Positions 9,140 to 18,331 are shown, counted from the first letter of the stretch. The stretch: 64,000 nucleotides of DNA from Candidatus Cybelea septentrionalis (GCA_003158175.1 PMHJ01000031.1:54073-118072); one strand, 5' to 3'. The notes: generated by a model from the sequence alone, not told the origin. Program-made: numbers and translations.

Positions 9140-10231
9140 TTAGACGGGCTCCAAGTCGGTCCGGCCGTCGAGCGCCCTCAACCCCAGGACGAGCACGCGC
9201 TGCGTTTCATCATCTGCTAGGTCGCCGTTCCGTACGTCCCGCACGAACTGACCGCGCACGGTCTGCTCTTCCGCGAGCGCGTCGAAATCGTAATCGGCGA
9301 TCAAGTCTTTCGTGCGAACGACCAGACCATCAAGCTCCGCGGGATTTGCCCGAATATCGTCGAGCTTAAGGTCGACGGCTGCGGCGAGGCGCCCCGATAC
9401 CGTTACCCGCGCGACGCCGCGGAGCTGCGCGACCGCATCGCGCGCTCGCGCAAGGATTTCGCTCATTGACCCGGCGCCCGAAACGTCTAAGGGGACGCTG
9501 TGGAACGCGACCGAGGACACGTCGACTCTCGTGCGGTGTATTTCACCGTCGGTTAACTCAACGATTACCGCGTTGCCGGAACTTTTGCCGAAGGCGAGCG
9601 GTTGTGGGCTGCCGGCGTATGTCAGCCATTGGCTATCTCTTGGCTGGTGGTAGTGACCCACAAATGCGTGACGGAGACCTGCCGCGGAAATCTCATCCTC
9701 ACGAAAAGCTGCGTGCGGCACTTTCCCTTCGTCTTGCTCTGTGAGAAAGCCGCGCTCCGAACCGTGAAACAGCGCAACATTCAACGCCGGGCCATCGGCG
9801 TGAAAGCCCCGTAAGAAGCCGTCGGTATTTGCGGGGGCGCGATGGGCCGCGCCCCACAGCGTCACCTGCCCGTCGAGTGGGACGGCGCTAAGGCGAGCTT
9901 CATCGAAGACGCGGACGTTTGGGCTCCACGGCACTTCCCTATATAGCGAAGTAGGCCCGTACCAATCGTGGTTGCCGGGGGCGATGAATACTCTCAGCGG
10001 CGTCAACTTTTCGAAGGAGCTTCGCAGATACTCGGCCGTGTCGGGCGTGAAGTTCTCCTGCTCATAGAGATCGCCGGCGCAAAGCAATGCATCCGCGCCT
10101 TCGTCGACGGCCAAGCGGCAGACACGGTCGAGCGTCTCGCGCAGCGCGAGGCGCAGCTTGCGCCCAAGCGACGGCCCCGCCCATTGAAAGGGCGAGTCGA
10201 GATGCAGATCTGAAAAAAGGACGAACTTCAT
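9140..10231 (-). CDS. yhaO: YhaO-like SbcD/Mre11-type metallophosphoesterase
   Basis: A 363-residue nuclease subunit. The two-metal metallophosphoesterase motifs appear in order: FSDLHLDSP, AGDLYE, PGNHDW, then a histidine segment (FHGSERG) and FVGHYH. I chose ATG at 10231 because GGGAG lies 8 nt upstream and the protein then begins MKFVLFSDLHLD as family members do; an in-frame start at 10252 would add seven residues. It is directly coupled to the yhaN-like ATPase, a standard SbcD-SbcC arrangement. Confidence 0.9.
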   Translation of the reverse strand: MKFVLFSDLHLDSPFQWAGPSLGRKLRLALRETLDRVCRLAVDEGADALLCAGDLYEQENFTPDTAEYLRSSFEKLTPLRVFIAPGNHDWYGPTSLYREVPWSPNVRVFDEARLSAVPLDGQVTLWGAAHRAPANTDGFLRGFHADGPALNVALFHGSERGFLTEQDEGKVPHAAFREDEISAAGLRHAFVGHYHQPRDSQWLTYAGSPQPLAFGKSSGNAVIVELTDGEIHRTRVDVSSVAFHSVPLDVSGAGSMSEILARARDAVAQLRGVARVTVSGRLAAAVDLKLDDIRANPAELDGLVVRTKDLIADYDFDALAEEQTVRGQFVRDVRNGDLADDETQRVLVLGLRALDGRTDLEPV

Positions 10232-10378
10232 CCGCGGTACTCCCGCGGGCACCGTTTCTTGGCCGCTCCGAAAGCCCTGCAGGCGAGCCCTAGGTACTCG
10301 AGTCTGTGCGGGCGGAGGGTGCTGGGAACAAGGCTTCGCGAGGCGATCGCGCGGCGGTTCCAGAATTGCGCTAGCATT

Positions 10379-11386
10379 GTGAATGTTGGATCGACGCGAC
10401 GCAGAGAGGTGCTGGCCGCCGCCACACTAATTCTTTTCGTATCCGGCTGCGCCGGAGGAGCGACCACGCCGGGCGGACCGGCCTCGGTAATGCCGCCATC
10501 GTCTGCCGGCGTGTATCATTCCGGTAGTTGGATGTCGCCCGAGGTGAAGACCGCGAAGGCGCTGCTTTACGTCGGCGATCCGACGGGCAGCCCGTCGTAC
10601 AGCGGCGTCATCGACATCGTGGCTTTACACGGCCTGCAGTATAAGCTCGTCGGCCAGATTCAAGACGACGCCATGCCGGAAGGTATGACGACCGACGCTG
10701 CCGGCAATCTCTACGTAGCCGACTTGGGCGTCTCGACGGAAGGCCAGGCACACGGCGACATTAAGGTGTACCCGAAGGGCTCCACAAAGTACTCGCGCTA
10801 TATCGTCCCGACCCATTGGGTTCCAAACGATATTGCGGTCGGGAGCGACGGAACGATGTACGTCGCGAACATCGCGCCGTTTGCGAAGTTCTCGCCGGGC
10901 TCGGTCTCGATCTATCCGCCGGCGGCTAGCGAGCCCTCACGCGTGTTGCGGCTGCATAACTTTCAAGTAGACGGCATAACGCTCCATGCCCAAACGAACA
11001 CGATCTATATTTCGTATCAAGGAAACGGGAGCAGCGGCAACATCGCCGAGTTCAAGCACTCGCGAGGGAAAGCGATCGACCTCGGCGTGAGCTACGCCGA
11101 ACCGTGGGGGATCCTCGAGGACGGCAGCGACAATCTCCTTGCGTTGGACGGAAGCGGCACGGTCGAAGTTTATTCCGAGGCGACGGGCAAACTCGTGCAG
11201 CAAATCCCGGTTCCCAATGGTGCGGCGTGGGAGACGTTCAATCAAAAACGGTCCGAGTTGTTCGTCTCGAACTTCGAGCAAGTGGAAGTCCTGAGCTATC
11301 CCGCAGGTAAGGTGCTTGGATCGATCGACGAGGGATGGAGTTCCGAGAACTACCCGACCGGCGTCGCCTATTGGCCGCCGCCGTAG
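10379..11386 (+). CDS. Beta-propeller lipoprotein (NHL/SMP-30-like)
   Basis: A secreted protein of about 335 residues. The proposed GTG start gives a compact signal peptide with TRRR, a hydrophobic core and the lipobox VSGC. An earlier in-frame ATG at 10259 would add 40 residues without a signal-like character. The mature part has repeating strands such as GMTTDAAGNLYVADLG, DIAVGSDGTMYVANI and GILEDGSDNLLALDGSGTVEVYS, typical of NHL/YVTN-like propellers. It is one of six secreted propeller-type proteins in the window. Ligand unknown. Confidence 0.75.
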   Translation: MNVGSTRRREVLAAATLILFVSGCAGGATTPGGPASVMPPSSAGVYHSGSWMSPEVKTAKALLYVGDPTGSPSYSGVIDIVALHGLQYKLVGQIQDDAMPEGMTTDAAGNLYVADLGVSTEGQAHGDIKVYPKGSTKYSRYIVPTHWVPNDIAVGSDGTMYVANIAPFAKFSPGSVSIYPPAASEPSRVLRLHNFQVDGITLHAQTNTIYISYQGNGSSGNIAEFKHSRGKAIDLGVSYAEPWGILEDGSDNLLALDGSGTVEVYSEATGKLVQQIPVPNGAAWETFNQKRSELFVSNFEQVEVLSYPAGKVLGSIDEGWSSENYPTGVAYWPPP

Positions 11387-11395
11387 GGAGCTAGC

Positions 11396-11980
11396 CTAGT
11401 ACTCTTCAAGCGCCTTTACGATGGGGTCCAGTTCGGCTGCGAGGTGCCGAACACGCGGATCGCCTGAATCAGCATACAGCTTGAGAAGCGTTTCGTAGTT
11501 CCAAATGGTGCCGTCGCGAGCGCCCGTGAAGCGATCCCAGACGCCGGGCCCAACGCGCTGAAGATCGGCGAGCGTTGCTCTCGCGTTGTGAAGCTTGTCG
11601 GCAGCGCTCACCAGGAGCACCGATGAATCGGCTGTTTGCCGAGCGTTCTCATGATAATGCTCTTTGCGCGAGCGCCACTCTTCTTTCGCCCAAGGCTCAA
11701 CTTCCAAGGAGTCGGAACAGCCCTCGACGATCGCGGCAACGCGGTCTCCAAAGCGAACGCGAATCTGCTCGAGCTGAGGACGGCCGCCCTGATCCTCGGG
11801 AGCGTCGTGCAGGAGCGCTGCGAGCGCCTCATCTTCGTCTCCCCCGGCTTCGAGCACGATGCTTGCCACCGCGAGGAGGTGGCTCACGTAGGGGATCTCC
11901 GTTCGCTTTCGGGGCTGGTTACGGTGAACGGCGTTTGCGTAAGCAAAGGCGTCAGCAAATCGATCGGAGAGAACGACCAT
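11396..11980 (-). CDS. HD-domain phosphohydrolase (SpoT/MESH1-like HD fold)
   Basis: A 194-residue protein whose metal-binding HD motifs are intact: NAVHRNQ, YVSHLLAVA, ALLHDAPED and SAADKLHNA. This is the hydrolase-type HD layout shared with the RelA/SpoT hydrolase domain; no synthetase or TGS domain is present. A stand-alone alarmone or nucleotide hydrolase is therefore plausible but not proven. ATG at 11980 has GAGGT 4 nt upstream; a TTG directly before it is less likely. It starts a few bases after the stop of the membrane GAF protein, so the two form an operon. Confidence 0.82.
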   Translation of the reverse strand: MVVLSDRFADAFAYANAVHRNQPRKRTEIPYVSHLLAVASIVLEAGGDEDEALAALLHDAPEDQGGRPQLEQIRVRFGDRVAAIVEGCSDSLEVEPWAKEEWRSRKEHYHENARQTADSSVLLVSAADKLHNARATLADLQRVGPGVWDRFTGARDGTIWNYETLLKLYADSGDPRVRHLAAELDPIVKALEEY

Positions 11981-11987
11981 CAAGACC

Positions 11988-13763
11988 TCACGGTATTTTT
12001 CGTGCGAGCGCTTTCAGTTCTTCAAGAATGAGACCTTGCGTCGCTCGCAGCGACGCTATAGCGTCCCCGTTTTGATTCGAGAGCGTATCGAGCGCCGTGC
12101 CTACTCCACGAGCGAGCGCAAGGAGCGCGTCGCACTCATCAGGCGCGTAGGCCTCGCCGTCGCGTTTCGGACCGCAAACGAGCGCGCCGACGAGATCGCC
12201 GCGCGAGATCATCGGGAACGCCAACTCTCCGCGCAGTTCCGAATCCTCGAGCGAATGCAGGTCGACCGGTTTGCTCCAGGCCTTAAGGGCAACGATGCCA
12301 GGGTCATCCCGATCGATGTGCGCGCGAAATCCATCGCCGCGGCTCACGTATCCCTGCGCCTCATCGCGCACGAGAATCGCCGCGCCGTCCGCATCGGTGT
12401 GCGCCAGCACTTCGCGAATCGCCCGGCTGAGCAGTATGTCGCGATCGTTGATGTAGGCGGACTCGCCTGCGAAGCGCCGCAGCGCGGCTTCGTCGTCGTG
12501 GCGTTTCCGGAAGAAGACGCGATCGACGAAGACATCGACGTACCGGTGAATGTAACGCATGGATAGACCGAGTGCGAGCGCGACGACCATCCCGGCCACC
12601 ACGCCGGTCGTATGGCTGGCGCTGACGAGCCACTGGCCGACGGCCCATTCGACCAAGATGAAGGCGCCGATGACGATCGCCGAGACGATGCCGAACACCG
12701 CCGCCCGGTTCAACACGAAGCCGATGTCGATCAACCGCCGGTTGAGAGCGACGTACGTCACGACCAGCGGCGTGGAAAAGAGTACGAGACTATAGGTATA
12801 GGTCATCGCAAGATAGCCGGCATAGGAGTGCAGGTGGATCGCCGCCGTATCCAGCGCGTAGCGCGTCAGAACGAGCAGCGCCGGCGGGACGAGCAGCCAT
12901 GCTGCGCGGCTCCGCTCAATGCCTTGCGAGGCCGCAATCGCAAGCACGCCGCATCCCAGTGCGGCGAGCAACGCGAGGCCGAACAACGGCCCTGCGGCAG
13001 CCCACAAGAGTCTCATGGGATCGAACCACAAGGTGATGACGCCGACGACGACCCCCGCGCACCCAAGCACGATCGAGGTTGCGACGAAAAGATAGCACAA
13101 CGTTTGGGTTGCGCGCCGAGCCTGCGAGAGCGGCGTGCCGAAACAGCCGGCACACGCCGCCCAAAACGCTACCGCCAACGGCCCGAAAAAGACGGTGCCG
13201 ATGCGAAAGACGACATAGACCCACGTCCACGGCGCGGCGAATTCAAACGGCGCGGTAACCTGCCACAGGGCGTAAGAGACCAACGCCAAACACAGGAACC
13301 GCATCTCGCGAACGTGCGATCGGCGCCACGCGATCAGCGCCGCAAGCAGCGCGATCCATATTTGACCCGGCCAATTGAAGAAGGCGTCCCAGCGTTTCTT
13401 CAAGTTGGGCGGACCCGGCGTCACGATGGCCGTTCGTTGCGCCGCACCGCGACGCACCAGGATGGTCACCGGCCGCCCACTCAGCGGTTGACCCAGAAGT
13501 GAGAGCCGATCGAGAAGATCGTGGGCGCGCAGATCGACTCGATCGCTTGCGCGCAGGCCGCCGAGCTCGGCTGCGCCGCCGGGTTCGATCGATTGAATCG
13601 TGAGATTGAACGGCTGCGAGGAAGCCGAGACCGTTGCGCCCCAGATTCCGAGCCAAGGCGAAGCACCGCCCAATCCGGTCGCGCCGAAAAGCTCGGCCAG
13701 AGCGGCGAGCCCCGTTATTCCGCAGACCACCAGGATTACTGCACGCCACGCAGCGGGCCTCAT
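11988..13763 (-). CDS. PDZ-multi-TM-GAF membrane sensor without an output domain
   Basis: A 591-residue membrane protein. A signal-anchor helix comes first, then a PDZ-like domain (about residues 45-115; FNLTIQSIEPGGAAELGGLRASDRV). Seven or eight transmembrane helices follow (about 130-395), then a cytoplasmic GAF-type domain (about 430-575; DADGAAILVRDEAQGYVSR, FPMISRGDLVGALVCGPK). The helix block and RYVDVFVDRVFFRKRHDDEAALRRF linker resemble histidine kinases with this front end, but no HisKA, HATPase or GGDEF follows. It must act through a partner, and the downstream HD protein is the obvious candidate. Confidence 0.72.
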   Translation of the reverse strand: MRPAAWRAVILVVCGITGLAALAELFGATGLGGASPWLGIWGATVSASSQPFNLTIQSIEPGGAAELGGLRASDRVDLRAHDLLDRLSLLGQPLSGRPVTILVRRGAAQRTAIVTPGPPNLKKRWDAFFNWPGQIWIALLAALIAWRRSHVREMRFLCLALVSYALWQVTAPFEFAAPWTWVYVVFRIGTVFFGPLAVAFWAACAGCFGTPLSQARRATQTLCYLFVATSIVLGCAGVVVGVITLWFDPMRLLWAAAGPLFGLALLAALGCGVLAIAASQGIERSRAAWLLVPPALLVLTRYALDTAAIHLHSYAGYLAMTYTYSLVLFSTPLVVTYVALNRRLIDIGFVLNRAAVFGIVSAIVIGAFILVEWAVGQWLVSASHTTGVVAGMVVALALGLSMRYIHRYVDVFVDRVFFRKRHDDEAALRRFAGESAYINDRDILLSRAIREVLAHTDADGAAILVRDEAQGYVSRGDGFRAHIDRDDPGIVALKAWSKPVDLHSLEDSELRGELAFPMISRGDLVGALVCGPKRDGEAYAPDECDALLALARGVGTALDTLSNQNGDAIASLRATQGLILEELKALARKIP

Positions 13764-13909
13764 GGGAAGCCACGTTATAGGTTCAGGTTGCCCAGCCTCT
13801 TATGGCGCAGAGTGCGGATCATCTACACTACGGCGCGGGATTTACGGCCCGTCGTGTTATTGCGCCATGTTGGATGGTTTGCTCGAATGAAACTCGGCCA
13901 AGACGTTGA
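13764..13909. other. Intergenic region upstream of the membrane sensor
   Basis: This stretch and the remnant that follows leave about 530 bp without a convincing intact gene between the sensor and the serine hydrolase. It probably holds the promoter of the minus-strand sensor operon, but no confident -35/-10 pair stands out. Short open stretches exist in several frames with no recognisable protein. Confidence 0.3.
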
Positions 13910-14278
13910 CGGTTAGAAGCCGAGACATTTGGCGGTCTAGTTTTGCTCGACCCGCTGCCGGCAAGCTTAAGAGTGCGGCTCGCCGTCGCGACGGCAGGCA
14001 GTTCGCTTGTCCATTGGGCAGCTGCGGGGAATCTCGGCGGAATCGAAGGCGTTCTCGCGGGCGCGATCTTCATTCCGGCGCTCGCCATCGCGTGCGGCGC
14101 GCTCTCGGGCACCACGCGGCTCTTCGAAATCGCTTACCTCGTGCGGTACATCGGCCCGATGAACCGCACGAGTTTCGATTTCACGCAAGGCGCTTACGCA
14201 CCGGAGTTCACCGCGGCCTCGGCTGTGCTCTTCGCGATGGCCGTCGGCGCGCGGAAGCTCCGGCTGTTCTACGCGTAA
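13910..14278 (+). pseudogene. C-terminal remnant of a multi-TM (ABC-2 permease-like) protein
   Basis: The frame is open from 13910, and the first possible start is a TTG at 13943. The peptide starts like the middle of a protein (FGGLVLLDPLPASLRVRLA), contains about three hydrophobic helices, and ends FDFTQGAYAPEFTAASAVLFAMAVGARKLRLFYA. The SGTTRLFEIAYLVRYIGPMNR segment resembles the C-terminal end of ABC-2-type permeases. No ribosome binding site or N-terminal part is visible. I read it as a decayed or truncated gene, although a genuine 111-residue membrane protein cannot be excluded. Confidence 0.45.
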
Positions 14279-14294
14279 TGCTCGAGGCGACGCC

Positions 14295-15434
14295 TTACTT
14301 GGCGACGTTTGCCGGCGTAACGATTTGCGTGAGCGCGTGAAACAGCGCGGCGATTGGAGATGCGGTACCGACCGGGATGTCGGAGTTCACGAGCAAAACG
14401 AGGGTCGCATCTTGGGAGGGCAGATAGTCGACTTCACTAGTGTAGCCGGGGATGGAACCGTTGTGACCTAGCCATCCGTGATTGTACGCGATGCCCAGAC
14501 CATAGGTGTGATCGGGCGTGACGGGCGAGAGCGTCACCCACTTTAGGCGCTGCTTCTGTAGACCCGGCGAGATCTGTGCCCCGGTGGCGCTGGCCTTGAC
14601 CCACACTTTGAGATCCCGCAGCGACGAGACCAGTTCGCCGGCGGTAAATGCCTGACTGGGACTCCAATGGGTCGCGTCGACGATCTTGCCGTGCACTTCG
14701 GTAATTCCGCGCGCATACGGCGCGGGCAACGCACCGGACGCCGGCCACCCCGTGTTGGTTAGGCGAAGCGGTGCAAAACTATATCGTTGAAAGATCGACG
14801 CAATCGGCTTTTGTAGGACGCTCTCGATGGCGATTCCCAGCAAAACCGTGTTCGTGTTGCTGTAATGCCAGCCCGTACCAGGATCAAAGTATGGATGGTG
14901 GCGCAGGCCGACGTGTACCAGCTCTCGCGGCGTCCATAGGCGCTGGGGATTCCGGGCAACCTCTTCATTAAATCCGTTGTCCTCGGTGTAGTTGAAGAGG
15001 CCGGCCGTCATGTTCGCCAGCATGCGAAGCGTAGTGTGCCGACCGTTGGGGACGTAAGAGACGTACTTGCTGATGGGATCGTCCAGACCGAGGCGTTTCT
15101 GATCGACGAGCTGCAGCAGGACCGTAATCGTAAAAGTCTTGGTGACGCTGCCGATACGCATGTGGTCGTCGACCTCCATGGGCGCACCGGTCGACCGGTC
15201 CGCCGTCCCTCGCGCCGCGACGAATGTCCCCTTGCGCGGGATCCAGATTCCGACGATAACGCCCGGCGCTTTGTACTGCGTAAACCACTTCGCAATGGCG
15301 GCGTCGATCGCGCTGACGGTAGCGGGTGGAAACGGCGACGTTGCCGGAGCCGCTGCCACCAACGCCGTGCTGTTGCAGACGGCGATCACTCCGATCAGTA
15401 TTGGAAGGATGGCGCTACGGCAAAGCGGCCTCAT
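14295..15434 (-). CDS. Beta-lactamase-fold serine hydrolase (class C / D-aminopeptidase-like), secreted
   Basis: A 379-residue protein with a signal peptide (about residues 7-28). It shows the three active-site elements of the Beta-lactamase/PBP4* family: S96-V-T-K99 in GSVTKTF, HYSNTNTV (Tyr-x-Asn) and GHNGSIPGY in place of KTG. Members include esterases, D-amino-acid peptidases and class C beta-lactamases, so substrate cannot be assigned. It is one of two such enzymes in the window, the other being at 24152-25387. Confidence 0.87.
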   Translation of the reverse strand: MRPLCRSAILPILIGVIAVCNSTALVAAAPATSPFPPATVSAIDAAIAKWFTQYKAPGVIVGIWIPRKGTFVAARGTADRSTGAPMEVDDHMRIGSVTKTFTITVLLQLVDQKRLGLDDPISKYVSYVPNGRHTTLRMLANMTAGLFNYTEDNGFNEEVARNPQRLWTPRELVHVGLRHHPYFDPGTGWHYSNTNTVLLGIAIESVLQKPIASIFQRYSFAPLRLTNTGWPASGALPAPYARGITEVHGKIVDATHWSPSQAFTAGELVSSLRDLKVWVKASATGAQISPGLQKQRLKWVTLSPVTPDHTYGLGIAYNHGWLGHNGSIPGYTSEVDYLPSQDATLVLLVNSDIPVGTASPIAALFHALTQIVTPANVAK

Positions 15435-15542
15435 GCGTCAGGTAATACGAATTCGTGAACGGCGGCCCCTACCTTAGCGTGGCGCCGACGCGGCGCGCTT
15501 TCGGATGGTATTAGCCGACTCATAAGCGAAGACTCTCCCCTC

Positions 15543-15983
15543 ATGAAACCACTCGACCTAACCAAAACGTCCCCGCGCAGCCCGCGCGAACAACTCGTGG
15601 GCGTCGTGTTTATTCCGAGGACGATCGATAAGATCCGCGCGCTGCTTCCCGGCGGCAATACGGGCAAGTATCACGTCGACGGCGCCAGCCTCGCCCTGCT
15701 AGGGCAAATTGGGGTCGATCCTGCGCAGTTCCAAGAGGTCGTTGCAAGCGCGGCCTCAGACGTCGACGTCGCAGCGTGGCTGCAGGAGCACGCCGACCTG
15801 TCGCAATTCGCCGGGATCAACGAGCGCTTTATGACGATCGGACCGGCAGAAGCGTCGCCCGAGAACCTCGAGAAGTTTCGTGCGGACCTCGAGCCGGAAA
15901 TCGCGGAGTCGACGTACGCGACGTTCTCCGAAGCGCTGGATCGCGACGACGTCGCTTATTTGAAGGCCTGCGCTACGCTATAA
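15543..15983 (+). CDS. DUF5069 domain protein
   Basis: A 146-residue cytoplasmic protein that opens MKPLDLTKTSPRSPREQLVG and continues FIPRTIDKIRALLPGGNTG, the hallmark of DUF5069. The rest is helical with an acidic C-terminus. No catalytic motif or membrane segment is seen. It stands alone between two minus-strand genes. The biochemical role of the family is unknown to me. Confidence 0.82.
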   Translation: MKPLDLTKTSPRSPREQLVGVVFIPRTIDKIRALLPGGNTGKYHVDGASLALLGQIGVDPAQFQEVVASAASDVDVAAWLQEHADLSQFAGINERFMTIGPAEASPENLEKFRADLEPEIAESTYATFSEALDRDDVAYLKACATL

Positions 15984-15988
15984 ATACT

Positions 15989-17011
15989 TTACTTCGCCGC
16001 TTTGCTTATCGCGGCCCCGAACGGATATGCGAAGCCGGTGAGGGTTTTCGTCGGAGTGCCGCCTTTGGGATACTTCCAAATCCCGACGTTTGCGGAAAAG
16101 TCGTTCGGCCCAATCACCTTCTTGCCGTCGATGAAGTACTGGAAGATGCCGTCGGAATCGCTCAGCGATGTGGTACCCTCGACCTTGCCGCCCGCACCGT
16201 CGGTCTGGTAGATGTTGCCGCTCTTCGCGTCGCCGACCGTAACGTATTTGCCGTCCCACTGCACGCCGCCCGGCGTGGTGATCGACACGCCTAGCGGGAT
16301 CTCGGTGAAGCTGCCGCTGCCTTTCGGCAACTCCGCGAACTCAAAGTTGCCGCTGCTGTCGGCCCCGTCCACGAAAATGTTGCCTTTGTTGTCGTAGCCG
16401 ATTTGATAGCCGAGGTAGAGATTCGAATCGTTCAGCACGGTCGGGCTCCCCGAGGCGTTGGCGAAGATCGCCACACCGCCGCCGCCCCCTCCGCCCGAGG
16501 GCTCGAAGTCGACCGCCGCGAGGTCTCCGGTCGTCTTATCCACGGAGCACCCCTCCATGTACTCGCCGGGATTGCTCAACGTGTTGATCGGCGATGTCCC
16601 GCCGTGCGCGTATTCGATTATCTCCTGCGCTGCGAAGGTCGTGAAGAACACATCGCCTTTCTTGTCGACGCACTCGCCTTGCGGGTCAGGCAGACCGGTG
16701 AGCGTGCCCATCAGCTCGCCCCTCGGATACGAATAGACGTACGCGGTGCCAGTCTGGTCATCGAGATAGAGCAGATCCGACTTCTTCGCGGCCGGCCTCA
16801 TCCAGCTGCGGCCCGCGCCCTTCCCTTCGACTCCGCTCAGGGCAGGCTGGCTCAGGGTGACACGCGCCTGTCGAAGGGCGACACGGGGACTCACATAGCC
16901 ACTCGCGTTTGCCACGCCGCTGGGTCCGCTCGACACCGTCGTCTGACCGCAACCCGCCGACGCCAGCGCTGCCGCTGCGGCCACCGTCAGCAAACTCAAC
17001 CGTGAACTCAT
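15989..17011 (-). CDS. Beta-propeller lipoprotein with a translated palindromic-repeat insert
   Basis: A lipoprotein of about 340 residues with signal peptide and lipobox ASAGC. ATG at 17011 has GGAGGT 4 nt upstream. The propeller region (LLYLDDQTGTAYVYSYPRG, GECVDKKGDVFFTTF, GYDNKGNIFVDGADSSG) aligns with the lipoprotein at 45001-46053, and both share the GTLTGL.DP and EYAH motifs, so they are paralogues. Between signal peptide and propeller, residues of the form [14 protein letters not shown] are encoded by the palindromic element at 16823-16883. The paralogue lacks that insert. Function unknown. Confidence 0.8.
   Translation of the reverse strand: MSSRLSLLTVAAAAALASAGCGQTTVSSGPSGVANASGYVSPRVALRQARVTLSQPALSGVEGKGAGRSWMRPAAKKSDLLYLDDQTGTAYVYSYPRGELMGTLTGLPDPQGECVDKKGDVFFTTFAAQEIIEYAHGGTSPINTLSNPGEYMEGCSVDKTTGDLAAVDFEPSGGGGGGGVAIFANASGSPTVLNDSNLYLGYQIGYDNKGNIFVDGADSSGNFEFAELPKGSGSFTEIPLGVSITTPGGVQWDGKYVTVGDAKSGNIYQTDGAGGKVEGTTSLSDSDGIFQYFIDGKKVIGPNDFSANVGIWKYPKGGTPTKTLTGFAYPFGAAISKAAK
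16823..16883. repeat. Palindromic element inside lipoprotein gene
   Basis: A compound copy: CCCTTCGAC, then CTCAGGG, then GCTCAGGGTGACAC, followed by the reversed end CTGTCGAAGGGCGACAC. It lies in the sequence coding for the segment just after the signal peptide of the 15989-17011 lipoprotein. It adds codons without breaking the frame. Confidence 0.8.
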
Positions 17012-17035
17012 GTGCACCTCCGAGCAAAAAGTGGA

Positions 17036-18301
17036 CTAGGGCGTTACGCTGAAAATTGTGCCGCAGCCGTTCCCGCTGCAACCCGTACCGCCTCCTGTAT
17101 AGGTTGTGCTGTAGAGCGCGCCCTTGAACGCGGTCGTCGGCGCTTGCGGATCCGACCCGTCGTTGCCGCCTTTAAAGCTGTAGAGCACGTTTTCGCTGCC
17201 CGTTTTGCTGATCTCGTAGGCGGTGCCGTCGCCGGCGGTGCCGCCCCCGACCGTCGTGCTGTAGAAGTTGCCGTTGAGATAGAGCAGATTTGCCGCCGGA
17301 AGATTGCCGTCGGGAATGTCTTGGAACGAGTACAGCGTTTGCAGCTTCCCGGACTTCGTGATGCTGAAGAACGTCCCGGAGCTTCTAGAGCCGCCGCCCT
17401 CTGTCGTGCCGTACAGGAGGCCGCCGACCGCGGTGAGCCCATTGGGATACGCGCCGTCCGAAGTGCCGCCGAAGCGGTACAGCACGCGTTTCTTTCCCGA
17501 CAGGCTCAACTCGAAGATCGTGCCGCATCCGGCGCTGCCGCAGCCCGAACCGCCTTCGAGCGTCGCGCCATACAACTTGCCGTGAAAGTACGTTACGCCG
17601 GAGTAGAGCCGCTCGCCGTCGCTTCCGCCGGCGAAGCTGTAAAGCACGCTCTCTTTGCCTGCGGGGCTAACCGAAAAGACCGTGCCGCAGCCCGCTCCTC
17701 CGCATCCCGAGCCGCCGCCGTAGACGGACGTGCCATAGAGCGTTCCTTTTGCAACGATCATGGTAGCTTCGGAGCCTTGGGCATCCGTGCCGCCGGTGAA
17801 GCTGTAGAGCACCTTCTCTTTGCCGGAGGGAGTTACGGTATACACGACGCCGTCGCCGAGACCGCCGCTGCTTGTCGTACCGTACAGCGTTCCTTTGAGC
17901 TCGGTCAGGCCTGCAAACGGCCACGAACCGTCTTGCGCGCTGTTGAGGTTGCCTTTGAAGTTGTAGATCACGTCCTCTTTTCCGGACGCATCGACCGAAA
18001 AGACGGTCCCGCAGCCGAGATAACAACCGTTGCTGCAGCTTTGCGAGCAGTAGTTTTTCGACCCATTCAACGTCGTGCCGTACAACTTGCCGTGTAGCGC
18101 GATCAAGCCCGCGAGCGGGCTTGCGCCGTCCGGCGTCCCTTTAAAGCTGTAGAGGAGCTCGTAGGCGGTGCTCGACGAGTGCGCCTTAGCCGCGAGCGGT
18201 GCGCTCGTCGACGTCGAGGGGGCGAAATGGCTGCCGCCGCATGCGGCCAGGAGCGTCGCCGTAACAATGGCGGCGACAAGCAAGCACGATCGTTTCATCA
18301 A
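17036..18301 (-). CDS. Lipoprotein with tandem GloVer-type (TIGR03803) propeller repeats
   Basis: A 421-residue lipoprotein with lipobox LLAAC. AAAGGA lies about 6 nt before the first ATG. The mature part is a series of about seven repeats of roughly 50 residues, each with LYSFKG..DG, then GxLYGTTxxGG, then GCGTVFSVxxxGK. Three copies carry the Cys-rich insert GSGCGGAGCG. This is the choice-of-anchor GloVer-containing repeat family. It lies 18 bp downstream of... no: it lies immediately upstream, in transcription order, of the propeller lipoprotein at 15989-17011. Ligand unknown. Confidence 0.85.
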   Translation of the reverse strand: MMKRSCLLVAAIVTATLLAACGGSHFAPSTSTSAPLAAKAHSSSTAYELLYSFKGTPDGASPLAGLIALHGKLYGTTLNGSKNYCSQSCSNGCYLGCGTVFSVDASGKEDVIYNFKGNLNSAQDGSWPFAGLTELKGTLYGTTSSGGLGDGVVYTVTPSGKEKVLYSFTGGTDAQGSEATMIVAKGTLYGTSVYGGGSGCGGAGCGTVFSVSPAGKESVLYSFAGGSDGERLYSGVTYFHGKLYGATLEGGSGCGSAGCGTIFELSLSGKKRVLYRFGGTSDGAYPNGLTAVGGLLYGTTEGGGSRSSGTFFSITKSGKLQTLYSFQDIPDGNLPAANLLYLNGNFYSTTVGGGTAGDGTAYEISKTGSENVLYSFKGGNDGSDPQAPTTAFKGALYSTTYTGGGTGCSGNGCGTIFSVTP

Positions 18302-18331
18302 TCGTCCTTTACTGAGAGCGCGCTCGTTCCT

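Noticed and set aside
12612..13502. Plus-strand open frame of 296 codons
   Set aside because: It lies fully antisense to the PDZ-membrane-GAF gene. Its composition (Arg, Gln, Asp rich, no domain) is that of a GC-rich shadow frame.
17012..18097. Plus-strand open frame of 361 codons
   Set aside because: Antisense to the GloVer-repeat lipoprotein. The repeats in the real gene create repeats in the shadow frame, which look gene-like but have no signal or motif.
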